64,000 bases of DNA, taken from Lysobacter sp. Root916 (GTDB lineage Bacteria; Pseudomonadota; Gammaproteobacteria; Xanthomonadales; Xanthomonadaceae). A program made the position numbers and the translations under genes. Position 1 is the first letter of the stretch; the number at the start of each line of letters is the position of its first letter. Positions 1-8,552 of the stretch are shown piece after piece. The stretch spans positions 306,385-370,384 of the forward strand of contig NZ_LMJF01000011.1 in NCBI RefSeq assembly GCF_001429785.1. Direction: 5' to 3'. A model generated the notes under the pieces. That model had not been told where the DNA came from. It saw nothing but the letters and a program-made list of their open reading frames with translations, and did no database searches.

Positions 1-2
1 AG

Positions 3-1097
3 CCGGACGGACGGATTGTCAGCGCCGGCCAGAACGCACTCGGCGACTTCGCACTGGCCCGTTATACGACCAGCGGTGCGCTGGACACGAGCTTCAATGG
101 CACCGGCATGGTCACCACCACGCTGTCCGGCAGTTGCTCGGGACAAGCGCGCGCACTCGCCTTGCAAGCGGATGGCAAGATCGTCGTTGCAGGCACCTCG
201 TGCCCGAACTTCACCGCGACCCGCAACTTCACCATTGTTCGCTACAACGCGGACGGTTCGCTGGACACCAGCTTCGGCAGCTCGGGCAAGGCGACCGTCA
301 ATTTCTACGCGGGGGCGTCGGAAGCCTACGCCGTTGCGATCCAGGGCGGCTCGATCTGGGTTGCGGGCTATGCCGGCTCCGGCTTTGCGCTGGCGCGCCT
401 TACCGGCAGCGGTACCTTGGATTACAGCTTCGGCAGCGGTACCGGCACCGTCACTTCGACGGTCGGCACCAGCTCGGCCCTCGCCAACAGCCTGGCCATC
501 CAGGCGGATGGCAAGCCCGTGCTGGCCGGCTACGCATCGAGCGGCGGCACCGTATTCGCGTTGACGCGCTACACCACGACAGGCGCGCTGGACACCACGT
601 TCGGTACCGGCGGTAAGGTTCTGACCAATGTGGGTGGCACTTTCACCGGCAACTCCGCCGTCGCCACTTCGCTGGCGATTCAAAGCGATGGCAACATCGT
701 CGCCGCTGGCTACGCAAACAGCGCGAGTGGCGGCTACTATCGAATGGCTGCCGTTCGTTACACCAGCGCCGGCGCGCTGGACAGCTATTTCGGATCCGGC
801 ACCGGCAAGGTCCTTACCGCCATCGGTAGCGGCAATGCGATCGGCAGCGATGTCGCCATCGATGCCACCGGCGGCATCATTGTCGGCGGCTACTCCAGTG
901 CGGGCAGCTACCGCCAGTTGACCTTGAACCGCTACGACCCGTACGGCAACCAGGACTACAGCTTCGGGCCTGTCGCCACCGCCGTCGGCAGCGCGAATGC
1001 CGCTGTTCAAGGGCTCGCCATACAGAGCGACGGCAAAATCGTCGTGGCGGGCTATGGCAACTCGCCAGTGACCTTCGTGGTTGCCCGGTATCAATAA
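3..1097 (+). CDS. Delta-60 repeat protein, C-terminal part (5' end outside window)
   Basis: The reading frame is open from the first full codon and ends with TAA at 1095. The visible 364 residues are built almost entirely of about seven repeats of 45-60 residues. Each has a QxDGKIVVAG-like strand, a FALARY-like strand and a G-LDTSFG turn, the pattern of delta-60 repeats, which probably form a beta-propeller-like or solenoid structure in secreted or surface proteins. The last repeat stops right after the ARYQ strand, so this looks like the natural C-terminus. No enzymatic motif is visible. Substrate and role are unknown; such proteins are usually large and exported, but the signal peptide would lie outside the window. 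Confidence 0.85.
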   Translation, partial: PDGRIVSAGQNALGDFALARYTTSGALDTSFNGTGMVTTTLSGSCSGQARALALQADGKIVVAGTSCPNFTATRNFTIVRYNADGSLDTSFGSSGKATVNFYAGASEAYAVAIQGGSIWVAGYAGSGFALARLTGSGTLDYSFGSGTGTVTSTVGTSSALANSLAIQADGKPVLAGYASSGGTVFALTRYTTTGALDTTFGTGGKVLTNVGGTFTGNSAVATSLAIQSDGNIVAAGYANSASGGYYRMAAVRYTSAGALDSYFGSGTGKVLTAIGSGNAIGSDVAIDATGGIIVGGYSSAGSYRQLTLNRYDPYGNQDYSFGPVATAVGSANAAVQGLAIQSDGKIVVAGYGNSPVTFVVARYQ

Positions 1098-1341
1098 GCT
1101 GCGGTTCGAATCGCCGGCCTGAGGGCAGGGCTTGCTGCCGGGATGAGGGCGGGCCCTGCTGCGGTCGGTGCCGTTGACATACGCCACAGGGTCGTTCGTC
1201 CCACGCTGGGGCGCGAGGCGGGATTTTCTGGAGTCATAAGCCCGAGGACTGTCGCCGTAAACTGGTCCTTGAGCCCATGAGCCACCTGGCCGACACTGCG
1301 GTGCCCCGCACCTGCACCGCCGGACCCGAAAAGGAAGCGAA

Positions 1342-1884
1342 ATGAGAAAGCCGGCAATGGGTAACGCCCGCCCAGCCGCGATCGTTGGTCTGGCGGGGCT
1401 CGTCTTGCTAGGGCTCCCGCTGAGCGGCTTCGCGGAAGGCCGGTGTCCTGCCGGCATGTTCGAAACCGGATCCCGGGACTTCATCGCCTGCGCGCCGATT
1501 CCGGGCTATGGCGAGGGAGGCGAGGAAGAACAGCAAGAGACCATCCAGATGGTCTGGGCCGACCGATGGGGCGCGTATGCCACGGAAAAAGGGGCCAGCG
1601 GACTGGGCGTGGCGAACGGTCGAGCGTCGAAAGCGGCCGCCGAGAAAGATGCGGTACTCGACTGCAGGCAGGTGGCGAAAGAGCCGAGTAAATGCTCGGT
1701 GCAACTGTCGTTCTACAACCAATGCGCCGCATACGCCTGGGGCGGAGGGCACGGCGTGGCGGCGTCCGCGGTCAACGAGAAGGCCGCGATTCGCGAGGCG
1801 ACGAAACTGTGCGACGAGGCATCCGGCGTGGAGTGCCTGATTTATCACAGCGGTTGCAGTTTTCAGGAGGCGGTTCCGCCGTAG
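1342..1884 (+). CDS. Secreted DUF4189-type protein
   Basis: The product is 180 residues. It has a basic start, a hydrophobic core at about residues 12-31 and an Ala-Glu junction after SGFA, so it is probably exported by Sec. After a short linker, the segment from about residue 70 (WGAYA, then SKAAAEKDAVLDC, then NQCAAYAWG and the final YHSGC) matches the DUF4189 pattern: small secreted proteins with paired cysteines that probably form disulfides. The start is supported by AAGGAAG just upstream of ATG 1342. Function is unknown; the family is common in Xanthomonadaceae. It stands alone between two intergenic gaps of about 240 bases. Confidence 0.8.
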   Translation: MRKPAMGNARPAAIVGLAGLVLLGLPLSGFAEGRCPAGMFETGSRDFIACAPIPGYGEGGEEEQQETIQMVWADRWGAYATEKGASGLGVANGRASKAAAEKDAVLDCRQVAKEPSKCSVQLSFYNQCAAYAWGGGHGVAASAVNEKAAIREATKLCDEASGVECLIYHSGCSFQEAVPP

Positions 1885-2119
1885 GGGCAGATTGAAAGTT
1901 TGGGGGCCGACGAGTGGCGGGTGCGCTGGCCACTTGCGCCCATGCAGGCTAACGACTCGAGCTCTCGCCCAGCGGGCCGCCGAGCGGAGCGGCGCGGTTT
2001 AGTGCTTCGGTTCGGCACAGCTCCGGCGCCCGGCGACCGTTCTCGGCCGAAGGCGCCATGTGCGCTTCCGCGCCGACACCGCCGCGATCGGGAAAGAAGC
2101 GTGGCGCCCGCAACTTACC

Positions 2120-2776
2120 CTACGGTTCGAACCGCCCGCTGGTGTCCATTCGGACGCCGCGCAGTCGCATCGTTTTCAGGTGCTGTGCGTAGTTGGATTC
2201 GGCGAAGTAGCCCATCAGCAGAGAGCGGCGGCGCAGGTTGCCCGGATTCAGGCTGCCCGCGTGGACGAGGTCGGCGTCGAATACCAGGATGTCGCCCGCG
2301 GCGCCTGTTAGTTGCGTGCTGCGGGACTCGTCGTCCTCTCCGGGGGGCGCTGCGTCCGGCCTAGGGCGATGGCTGCCGGGCACCAGGCGGGTCGCGCCGT
2401 TGTGCGGGCCATAGTCGTCCAGGAACGCCAGCGCGTTCACGGTATCGCCGGGCCGCTGCGCCGACAGGTCGCGGTGCAGCCCCTGATGGCCTTGCCCGGG
2501 CAAGGGTTCGCGCCCCTCCACCTGCGACAGGAAGAACCGCTCGCCGATCAGCGCGCCAGCCGCGGCCAGGACGCGTGGCAGCCGACAGACGGCCTGCACG
2601 GTCGGGTCGAGGTCCAGCTGCGAATGGCGCCAGTCCGCGCCGCGCGGCACGGGCCAGCGCTCCGACGGCTGCACGCCCGTATCGAAGGCGCGGCGCAGAT
2701 CGTCCAGCCACTCCGCCGGAATTTCGCCGCGGAGCAGGGCATAGCCGTCCCGATGAAGTTGTTCGCGGTCGATCAT
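2120..2776 (-). CDS. Phytanoyl-CoA dioxygenase (PhyH) family protein
   Basis: This 218-residue product looks like a non-haem Fe(II)/2-oxoglutarate-dependent oxygenase. The iron-binding HxD is visible as H101-R-D103 in GLHRDL, the distal histidine as H172 in VHAGS, and a basic patch that could hold 2-oxoglutarate follows in LRRRSLLMGY. Family members hydroxylate diverse small molecules; the substrate cannot be predicted. The start is ATG 2776 (MIDREQ); the frame is open further upstream but without family-like sequence. The gene is divergent from the ArsR/SRPBCC pair, with about 200 bases between the start codons. Confidence 0.85.
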   Translation of the reverse strand: MIDREQLHRDGYALLRGEIPAEWLDDLRRAFDTGVQPSERWPVPRGADWRHSQLDLDPTVQAVCRLPRVLAAAGALIGERFFLSQVEGREPLPGQGHQGLHRDLSAQRPGDTVNALAFLDDYGPHNGATRLVPGSHRPRPDAAPPGEDDESRSTQLTGAAGDILVFDADLVHAGSLNPGNLRRRSLLMGYFAESNYAQHLKTMRLRGVRMDTSGRFEP

Positions 2777-2969
2777 GGGTTCTCGGCTTCGTCTGCGGGT
2801 GCCGGTTCTTTTACCGAGTCCGTGCCCGGAAGGACAGCCCGAAGGCGAAGTAAGCGCGCAATGAGCGGCGGCCCTCAAGCAGCAGGGCCACATAACGCGA
2901 GACGGGAGCCGGCCCCGATTCGCGCGCCTGCGGCCATCCGCTTGCAAATCGCCCGTGCGCGCTTTACAG

Positions 2970-2985
2970 TGAACCATATGGTTCA
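2970..2985. promoter_or_regulatory. Palindrome over the ArsR start codon, probable autoregulatory operator
   Basis: TGAACCATATGGTTCA is a perfect 16-bp palindrome, and the ATG of the ArsR-type gene (2978-2980) lies inside it. A dyad at the start of a winged-helix repressor gene is a typical autoregulation arrangement, so I infer that the encoded repressor binds here and blocks its own operon. It could also affect the divergent dioxygenase gene. No binding data can be seen from sequence. Confidence 0.55.
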
Positions 2986-3340
2986 GTATCAAGCCCGCCT
3001 CGACGCAACCTTCGCCGCGCTCTCCGACGTCACCCGGCGCGGCGTGCTCGAACACCTGGGCGGTTCGGAGGCTTCCATCACCGACCTTGCCCAAAAGTTC
3101 GACATGACCCTCACGGGCATGAAGAAGCACGTCAGCGTATTGGAGCAGGCGGGGCTGGTGACCACGCAGAAGGTGGGGCGCGTACGCACCTGCAAGCTCG
3201 GACAGCGCCGGCTGGAGGAAGAGGCCGCCTGGATCGAACGACACCGCCAACTCTGGAGTGCGCGCTTCGACGCGCTCGACCAGCTGGTCGAACAATTGAA
3301 ACGCGAGGAGAAGGCAGATGCCAAAAGGAAACGAAGCTAG
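2978..3340 (+). CDS. ArsR-family winged-helix transcriptional regulator
   Basis: The product is 120 residues with the ArsR core: a LDATFAALSDVTRRGVLEHL-like helix 1-2, the recognition region SITDLAQKFDMTLTGMKKHVSVLEQAGLV and the wing KVGRVRTCKL. The cysteine cluster of metal-sensing ArsR proteins is absent, so it more likely belongs to the non-metal subgroup paired with SRPBCC proteins. Translation starts at ATG 2978 inside a perfect palindrome. Its 3' end overlaps the SRPBCC gene by 23 bases, so the two are co-translated. Likely role: repressor of its own two-gene operon; the inducer is unknown. Confidence 0.9.
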   Translation: MVQYQARLDATFAALSDVTRRGVLEHLGGSEASITDLAQKFDMTLTGMKKHVSVLEQAGLVTTQKVGRVRTCKLGQRRLEEEAAWIERHRQLWSARFDALDQLVEQLKREEKADAKRKRS

Positions 3341-3818
3341 CCCCGACGCCATCAATCGCACCGTCGTGGAGCGCAAGTCCGACCGCGAATTCGTCGCGAC
3401 GCGACGGTTCAACGCGCCCGCGCATATCGTCTTCGAAGCGTGGAGCAGGCCCGATTTGTTCAAGCAGTGGTGGGTTCCGGAGTCGGCCGGCCTGTCGCTG
3501 CTCTCGTGCGAGATGGAGGTTCGCACCGGCGGTAGGTATCGCCTCGTGTTCCGCCACCCCGCCACCGATCAACCGATAGCATTCTTCGGCACCTACACGG
3601 AGGTGACGCCGAACCAGCGCATCGTGTGGACGAACGAAGAAAGCGATCAGGGCGCCGTGACCACAGTGACGTTCGAAGAAAACGCCGGCAGCACGCTGGT
3701 CACCTTGCACGAACTCTACCCCACGCAAGCGGCCCTCGACGAAGCCCTTGCCGGTTCGGCGGAGGGTCTGCCGGAGCAGTTCGCGCAGTTGGACGCGTTG
3801 CTCGCAAGAGGGGCGTGA
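3318..3818 (+). CDS. SRPBCC / AHSA1-like protein
   Basis: The product is 166 residues, the usual size of the Aha1-C-like (AHSA1) branch of the START/SRPBCC fold. Diagnostic pieces are REFVATRRFNAPAHIVFEAW near residue 25, the QWWVPE turn, GGRYRLVF, and the C-terminal ETVLTLHELY-type strand before a long helix. The fold makes a hydrophobic ligand cavity; the ligand is not known. AGGAGAAGGC precedes ATG 3318. The gene overlaps the ArsR gene upstream, the widespread ArsR-SRPBCC operon arrangement, which suggests a small-molecule response. Confidence 0.9.
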   Translation: MPKGNEASPDAINRTVVERKSDREFVATRRFNAPAHIVFEAWSRPDLFKQWWVPESAGLSLLSCEMEVRTGGRYRLVFRHPATDQPIAFFGTYTEVTPNQRIVWTNEESDQGAVTTVTFEENAGSTLVTLHELYPTQAALDEALAGSAEGLPEQFAQLDALLARGA

Positions 3819-3956
3819 CCGCCGGCGCATGCGACGGATGGGCGAGGGGGGCGCATCGGCTCAGAGCCGCTGGCTCGGCGCCGACGAATTGCCGATACTC
3901 GAATGGGGCTCTTGCGAGTCCCTTCCTTTCCCGAAACATCGCTTTCCAGGTGCCCG

Positions 3957-4805
3957 ATGCGTCGTGCGGTCCTTTCGTTTTTTCTGCTGGCATCGTTCGG
4001 CGCCGGCGCGGTCGTCATTCGGGACGACGTCCCCGACATGCGCTATCGGATGGCCATATCCGAATTCCCGGCATTGGCCGACGTGTCGGGCGAGGGCCAT
4101 GGCGTCCTGATCGCACCGCGGTGGGTGCTGACCGCCGCCCACGTGGTCAGCTGGCAGCAAGGGGTGGAGGTGGTCGTCGTCGGCGGCACTCCCTACGCCG
4201 TAAGCCGTGTCGTAGTTCACCCGGATTACAAGAAGCCGCCTCAGGACATGGTCGACGCGGCGATCAAGTCGGGCGATTGGGCCGCCTTCCTGGCGTTCAT
4301 GGCCGCTTCCGACGACATCGCCCTGATCGAGTTGGTCGAGCCGGTGCGCGACGTGGCTCCCGTGCGCATCTACAGCGAATCGGCGCTGGGGAAGGTGGTG
4401 CGGATCATGGGGCGGGGCGCCACCGGGACGGGTACGCGGGGGCACCATCCGCACGGCCCGAACCGGACCGATCTGCGCCAGGGCTACAACGAGATCAGCC
4501 TCTCGGAGGGCCGATGGATCGGATACACCTTCGATCCGCCGCCGGCGGCACTACCGCTGGAGGCGTCGTTGGGCAACGGGGATAGCGGCAGCCCCATGCT
4601 CGTCGCAGTGGGCGACGAATGGCAGGTGGCCGGAATCACCGCATGGAAGCGCGTACAGGGCAATCCGATGGAAACCTGGCCGGGCAAGTACGGACAGATG
4701 AATTACGGCGTGCGGGTGGAGCACTACCGCGGCTGGATCGAGAACACGATCGCGGCGCCCGCGAAGCTGTCGGGCCGAAACACCGAAATCCAAAAAACGC
4801 CGTGA
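3957..4805 (+). CDS. Secreted trypsin-like (S1) serine protease
   Basis: The 282-residue product begins MRRAVLSFFLLASFGAGA, a clear Sec signal peptide; an upstream in-frame ATG at 3903 would bury that signal, so ATG 3957 is chosen. The chymotrypsin-fold triad is complete: H62 in TAAH, D120 in DDIAL and S210 in GDSGSP. A VLIAPRWVLTAAHV strand and a C-terminal WIENTI helix fit the family. It is probably exported as an extracellular or periplasmic protease. No pro-region or extra domain is visible. It follows the SRPBCC gene by 138 bases and is probably independent. Confidence 0.88.
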   Translation: MRRAVLSFFLLASFGAGAVVIRDDVPDMRYRMAISEFPALADVSGEGHGVLIAPRWVLTAAHVVSWQQGVEVVVVGGTPYAVSRVVVHPDYKKPPQDMVDAAIKSGDWAAFLAFMAASDDIALIELVEPVRDVAPVRIYSESALGKVVRIMGRGATGTGTRGHHPHGPNRTDLRQGYNEISLSEGRWIGYTFDPPPAALPLEASLGNGDSGSPMLVAVGDEWQVAGITAWKRVQGNPMETWPGKYGQMNYGVRVEHYRGWIENTIAAPAKLSGRNTEIQKTP

Positions 4806-4872
4806 CGCGCCGGCTTGGATAGGAAGGCCCCGAGTGGCCTTCCTCGGGACCGCCGACAGCGCGTGGCCGAAC

Positions 4873-5133
4873 TCAGCCCGTGTCGCCCTCGATGCGTTTC
4901 ACGCGCTTGCGGTAGGCCTGCACGTTGTTGCCGTCGATCTCCGTCTCCCGCGTTCCCGTTACCTCGCCGATCTTCTGGTCCGAGCCGGTCACCGGCTGCG
5001 CCTCGACGGTCGTTTCGCGCTCGAACGCGTGCGACTTGTCGGTGTTGCGGTAGTACCGATACAGGCCCCAATACAGGCCGGTGGCGCCGGCCGGGCCGAG
5101 CAGGAGCAGCCATAGTCCGCTGTCGTCGCTCAT
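4873..5133 (-). CDS. Small single-pass membrane protein of the zinc-ribbon/SPFH module
   Basis: The product is 86 residues. An N-terminal hydrophobic stretch, LWLLLLGPAGATGLYWGLY, forms one membrane segment, followed by a charged tail (RYYRNTDKSHAFERETTVEA and on). The start ATG shares a base with the TAA stop of the upstream zinc-ribbon gene, which indicates translational coupling. I do not recognise a named family. By position it is the third gene of a likely operon with an SPFH protein and a zinc-ribbon membrane protein, so a role at the same membrane complex is the best inference. Confidence 0.75.
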   Translation of the reverse strand: MSDDSGLWLLLLGPAGATGLYWGLYRYYRNTDKSHAFERETTVEAQPVTGSDQKIGEVTGTRETEIDGNNVQAYRKRVKRIEGDTG

Positions 5134-6446
5134 TAAGAGTTCCCCACGATCCAGAGTGCGATGCCTTCGAGGAAGGTGCCGACGGTGATGGCGGTCAAGA
5201 GCAGCTTCCACTGCTGCACAGGCACGCTGCCCATCGTCTCGCCGGTGCGGCCGTTCACGGCGATGTAATGCAGCATGCCGCCGTTGCTGCCCGGCTGATG
5301 ATAGGAATACAGCCACACCGGCAGGTACATCGACACCCAGCGAGTGCCGTGGACGTCGAGCCGTTCCTGCTCCCAGCGCACGCCGCGACCGTAGCGCTCG
5401 ACCGACTCCTCGACCTGCGCGCGGGCGATCGACAGAAGTTGGTCTTCCAGGCGCGGGCGCAGGTGCTGCACGTCGGTGTTGCGCTTCTCCGAACTGAAGC
5501 CCGACAGATAGGACGCGTTCCACTTCACCGCGTTCTTGGTGTCGAACGGCAGGATGGTATTGATGATGTTGTTGGTGTTGACCCGGATATCCAGATTGCC
5601 GCGTTCGGTGGACGATTCCAGCGGCAGGTCGTCGACGGTGAAGTCGACGTGCCGCTCCACCCGATAGACGTCCGCGTCGTAGTAAGTCTTCTTGTCGTCG
5701 CCGCTGCCCCTGGTGTAGCGGCGCGTCTGGATTTCGCCCTGGCCGGCGATGTCGGCGCTGGCTTTGCCGTCGACGATCATGTACGGCAAATAGACGCCGA
5801 CGACGTTCTCCGGGGTGAACTGTTCCTTGAAGGCCTTCAACGCGAAAAAGCGGCGCTTGTCCACGAACTGACGGATACGGGCGACGGCATCGTCCTTGCG
5901 GATGTGAAACGGCAGCACCGCGTCGGGCACCGCGCCGTTGGCCACCTGCTCGTTGACGCCGAAGACGTGCCGGCACCAGTGACAACGCGCGGTCATCCCG
6001 GCGTCGGTGTTGACCGTCACCTCGGCGCCGCAACCGGTGCACTTGAAGGTCATCAGGCTGGCGGCGTCGGCCGCGATGTCGCGCGCCCCCGAGGCGATGA
6101 TGGTGCCTTTGAGCTGGTCGAGGCCCTCGCCGAGTCCGAACTCCTCCTCCACCCGCGCGCCTTGCCACTCGTTGCGGCAATACAGACAGATCAGCAAGTC
6201 GCTGCCCGGCTTGTGGCGAATGTCGGACGCACCGCATTTCGGGCAGCGGTTGAGGCCGTCCTTAAGCTCGTCCGAGGACGTGTCGATGGCGACCGGATCG
6301 GGCGCCAGCAACTCGTCGCGGATCGGTTCGGGCAAGGTGGCCGGATCCAGCGGCGAGCTGCCGGGCAAAGGCGGTACGTCCTGCGGCGACCCCGGGCCGG
6401 TATACGGCGGCAGCGGCGGTGGCGACGAACGGGTGGGGTTCGACAT
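5133..6446 (-). CDS. Membrane-anchored protein with zinc ribbons (TFIIB-type)
   Basis: The 437-residue product has a proline-rich N-terminus, then two zinc-ribbon-like Cys pairs at about residues 70-95 (CPKCG and CLYC) and 130-155 (CTGCG and CHWC). A long beta-rich domain follows (YLPYMIVDG, RRYTRG, LDIRVNTNNIINTILPF), and the protein ends in a hydrophobic segment, LLLTAITVGTFLEGIALWIV. The architecture matches uncharacterised TFIIB-type zinc-ribbon proteins encoded beside SPFH proteins. The start is ATG 6446, 20 bases after the SPFH gene. It may bind nucleic acid or act as a structural partner; neither is proven. Confidence 0.82.
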   Translation of the reverse strand: MSNPTRSSPPPLPPYTGPGSPQDVPPLPGSSPLDPATLPEPIRDELLAPDPVAIDTSSDELKDGLNRCPKCGASDIRHKPGSDLLICLYCRNEWQGARVEEEFGLGEGLDQLKGTIIASGARDIAADAASLMTFKCTGCGAEVTVNTDAGMTARCHWCRHVFGVNEQVANGAVPDAVLPFHIRKDDAVARIRQFVDKRRFFALKAFKEQFTPENVVGVYLPYMIVDGKASADIAGQGEIQTRRYTRGSGDDKKTYYDADVYRVERHVDFTVDDLPLESSTERGNLDIRVNTNNIINTILPFDTKNAVKWNASYLSGFSSEKRNTDVQHLRPRLEDQLLSIARAQVEESVERYGRGVRWEQERLDVHGTRWVSMYLPVWLYSYHQPGSNGGMLHYIAVNGRTGETMGSVPVQQWKLLLTAITVGTFLEGIALWIVGNS

Positions 6447-6466
6447 GGCGGCTATGCGGCTCCGGT

Positions 6467-7621
6467 TTACAGACCCAGCGTCTTGGTCTTGAGCGCGTCG
6501 TAGTCGGCCTGCGTGATCAGGCCCAGGTCCAGCATCTCCTTGGCCTTCTTCAACTTGGCGATCGGATCGTCGGCGGCGGCCGCGGCCGGCGCCACCGGCT
6601 GCTGCAGGCCGCCGATGCCCGCGCCGACCATGCCCGTGGCCATGCCGACGCCCATCAGGCCCGCCGCGCCGCCGTTCTCGCCGGCCGACTGGATGCCCGC
6701 CGCGACGCTGGCTTGCAGGTTGGAATTGCCGCGCGCACCCGACAGCGCGTCGGCGCGCTGCACGGTCTTGAGCAGTTCCCGGGTGGTCGCGTCGTACTCG
6801 ATGGAGACGATGGCGGTCTTGACGATGGCCAGGCCGCGGTCGGACTTCCACTGATAGGCCGCTTCCACCGCGTCGGACAGGCTCTTGGCGAAACCGAGGG
6901 AGTCCTGCTGGATCTTGGTGATGCGGTTGCCCTTGTCCGCGTCGTTCGTATACAGACTGAAGGCCGGCGCGAGCGAGCCGACGACTTCGTTGAAGAGCTG
7001 GCTGGCGGCGGCGTTGTCGACGTCGGTGAAATCGAAGACCTGGCCGGGCCGCAGGTAGGTGGCCGGCACGAAGTTCTTCACGAACAGGATCGGATCGACG
7101 ATCTTCAGCGTGTAGGAGCCGCGCGTCAGCGCGCCGACCTGCGTGTTGAGGAAGCCATCGTTCCAGTAGATCTCGGACTGCGTGCCGAAGCGATTGTCCG
7201 GCAGTTCCTTCAGGGAGACGAAGAACGCGGCCTGCTGCGCGCCCGGCTGGCCGCCGAACTTGAAACGCTCCCAGCTTTGCTTGATCAGCGAGCTGACCAG
7301 GCCGTCGCCGGCGAAAATGGATTGGGAGTTGAGGTCGTCCGACCGCCATTCGTAGCCGCCGGGCTCGGCGACGAATCCGGTGATCGCGCCGTCCTGGAAC
7401 AGCAGCAGCCCGTAGCCCTCGGGAACCACGATCTTCGAACCGTTGCTGATGATGTTCGAGGAACCGCTGGTATTCGAACCGCGACCGGCATTGGTACCGC
7501 GCGGCACCGCGGCGAACAGCGCCGCGGTCGGCGGCAGGCCATCGGGAACCGTATAGAAGTCCTTCCACTGGTCGGCGAGCACGCCACCGACCGCACCCGC
7601 CACCGCCTGCACCAGACCCAT
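6467..7621 (-). CDS. SPFH-domain protein with C-terminal SHOCT-like segment
   Basis: The 384-residue product has an N-terminal Gly-rich amphipathic helix (MGLVQAVAGAVGGVLADQW), a central SPFH/band-7-like region (about residues 60-300, with VPEGYGLLLFQDG and a helix VEAAYQWKSDRGLAIVKTAI), a Gly/Ala-rich linker, and a C-terminal SHOCT-like segment, DDPIAKLKKAKEMLDLGLIT followed by ADYDALK. SHOCT segments usually mediate oligomerisation. It resembles the bacterial 'virion core-like' SPFH proteins rather than flotillins. It is the first gene of the three-gene module read leftward and probably scaffolds a membrane-associated complex. The start is MGLVQAV; an upstream GTG/ATG extension has no family-like sequence. 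Confidence 0.85.
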   Translation of the reverse strand: MGLVQAVAGAVGGVLADQWKDFYTVPDGLPPTAALFAAVPRGTNAGRGSNTSGSSNIISNGSKIVVPEGYGLLLFQDGAITGFVAEPGGYEWRSDDLNSQSIFAGDGLVSSLIKQSWERFKFGGQPGAQQAAFFVSLKELPDNRFGTQSEIYWNDGFLNTQVGALTRGSYTLKIVDPILFVKNFVPATYLRPGQVFDFTDVDNAAASQLFNEVVGSLAPAFSLYTNDADKGNRITKIQQDSLGFAKSLSDAVEAAYQWKSDRGLAIVKTAIVSIEYDATTRELLKTVQRADALSGARGNSNLQASVAAGIQSAGENGGAAGLMGVGMATGMVGAGIGGLQQPVAPAAAAADDPIAKLKKAKEMLDLGLITQADYDALKTKTLGL

Positions 7622-8117
7622 GACCTTCCCCACGTTTCTTGGCCGGGCACCGTGCCCGCCTTGCACGCCGAAACTATACAGTTCCGCGCGGCGCGCTGGA
7701 GGCGGGCCGGCTCAATCGGCGCTGGTCCAGGCGAACCGGCGGCTCTTGCGCCTATGCGCAGCGCCCGGCTTCGACCGTCTCCTTCTGTACGGTCCGACCG
7801 GCCGGCGCGTTCGCCTGGGCCAGCGCCTCTCCCGACGCCCGGCCAGGCGGGCCATCTTGCGTTCGCGCCACGCGGCCCGAGCGCAGCGCGCCGGCGGGCG
7901 CTTGCCATCGGCCCAGAGGCTATTTCGGGCGGGTACCGGTCGCGAGTCCCCCGACGCAGGGGGCGCCTTCGCCTCAGCCGCGACTTGCTCGCCCGATAGT
8001 CGCGGCGCCTTGCTGCGGCGCATCAGCAGCCAGGCGCCGCCGGGCCTACAATCGTGCGAGCAACGGCTGTCCGCTTAGCCATGGTCCCTCACGCGTCAGC
8101 GTTCACCGGAGGCTGCA
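7622..8117. other. Intergenic region, no supported gene
   Basis: About 500 bases between the leftward SPFH module and the rightward small secreted protein. Open frames exist on both strands, including an Arg-rich 103-codon frame at 7712-8023 on the minus strand. None has a ribosome-binding site, family motif or convincing codon pattern. The region should hold the promoters for the leftward module and for the gene at 8118. Confidence 0.5.
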
Positions 8118-8456
8118 ATGCGACTTCTCGCTCTTGCCGCGGTACTGCTCATGTTCTCGGCCGCGACCTATGCCTACGAATGGCCCTTGGGCATCCCCAG
8201 CGACGCCAAGTCCCAGTACTTCATCCTTGAAATCGGCGGCAAGTGGCCCGGACGCACCGTCATCACCAAGCGTACGGGCGCCGATGGCACGAACTATTCG
8301 AAGCGCTTCTACGACTGCCTCAACGGCTCGGTGAAGTACCTCGGCAACGGCGCTACGCTGGACGACATGGCGCGCTCGAAACCGGACCAGGACATGGCGC
8401 CGGTGGCGCCGCGATCGGTGGCGGACTATGTGGGGCGGGAGGCGTGCAAGCGCTAG
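8118..8456 (+). CDS. Small secreted protein, copy 1 of a paralogous pair
   Basis: The product is 112 residues with a signal peptide MRLLALAAVLLMFSAATYA and mature start YEWPLGIP. The body contains EIGGKWPGRT, TNYSKRFYDCLN and the C-terminal SVADYVGREACKR; the two mature cysteines may form a disulfide. A second gene at 16695 encodes a protein of exactly the same length with about 77% identical residues and an almost unchanged C-terminus. CGGAGGCTGC precedes the ATG. I do not recognise the family; the product is probably periplasmic or secreted. Confidence 0.8.
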   Translation: MRLLALAAVLLMFSAATYAYEWPLGIPSDAKSQYFILEIGGKWPGRTVITKRTGADGTNYSKRFYDCLNGSVKYLGNGATLDDMARSKPDQDMAPVAPRSVADYVGREACKR

Positions 8457-8552
8457 CTTCAAAAATCGAGCACGAAGATAAAGCGAGTACCCAACCCAAT
8501 CCCCAGCCGAGTCGAACGCAGGTCGCGATTCGGCTCAATCGAGCTTCGCCCC

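Noticed and set aside
7712-8023. Arg-rich 103-codon minus-strand frame in the gap
   Set aside because: No ribosome-binding site, no motif, and the Arg-rich composition is typical of non-coding GC-rich DNA.
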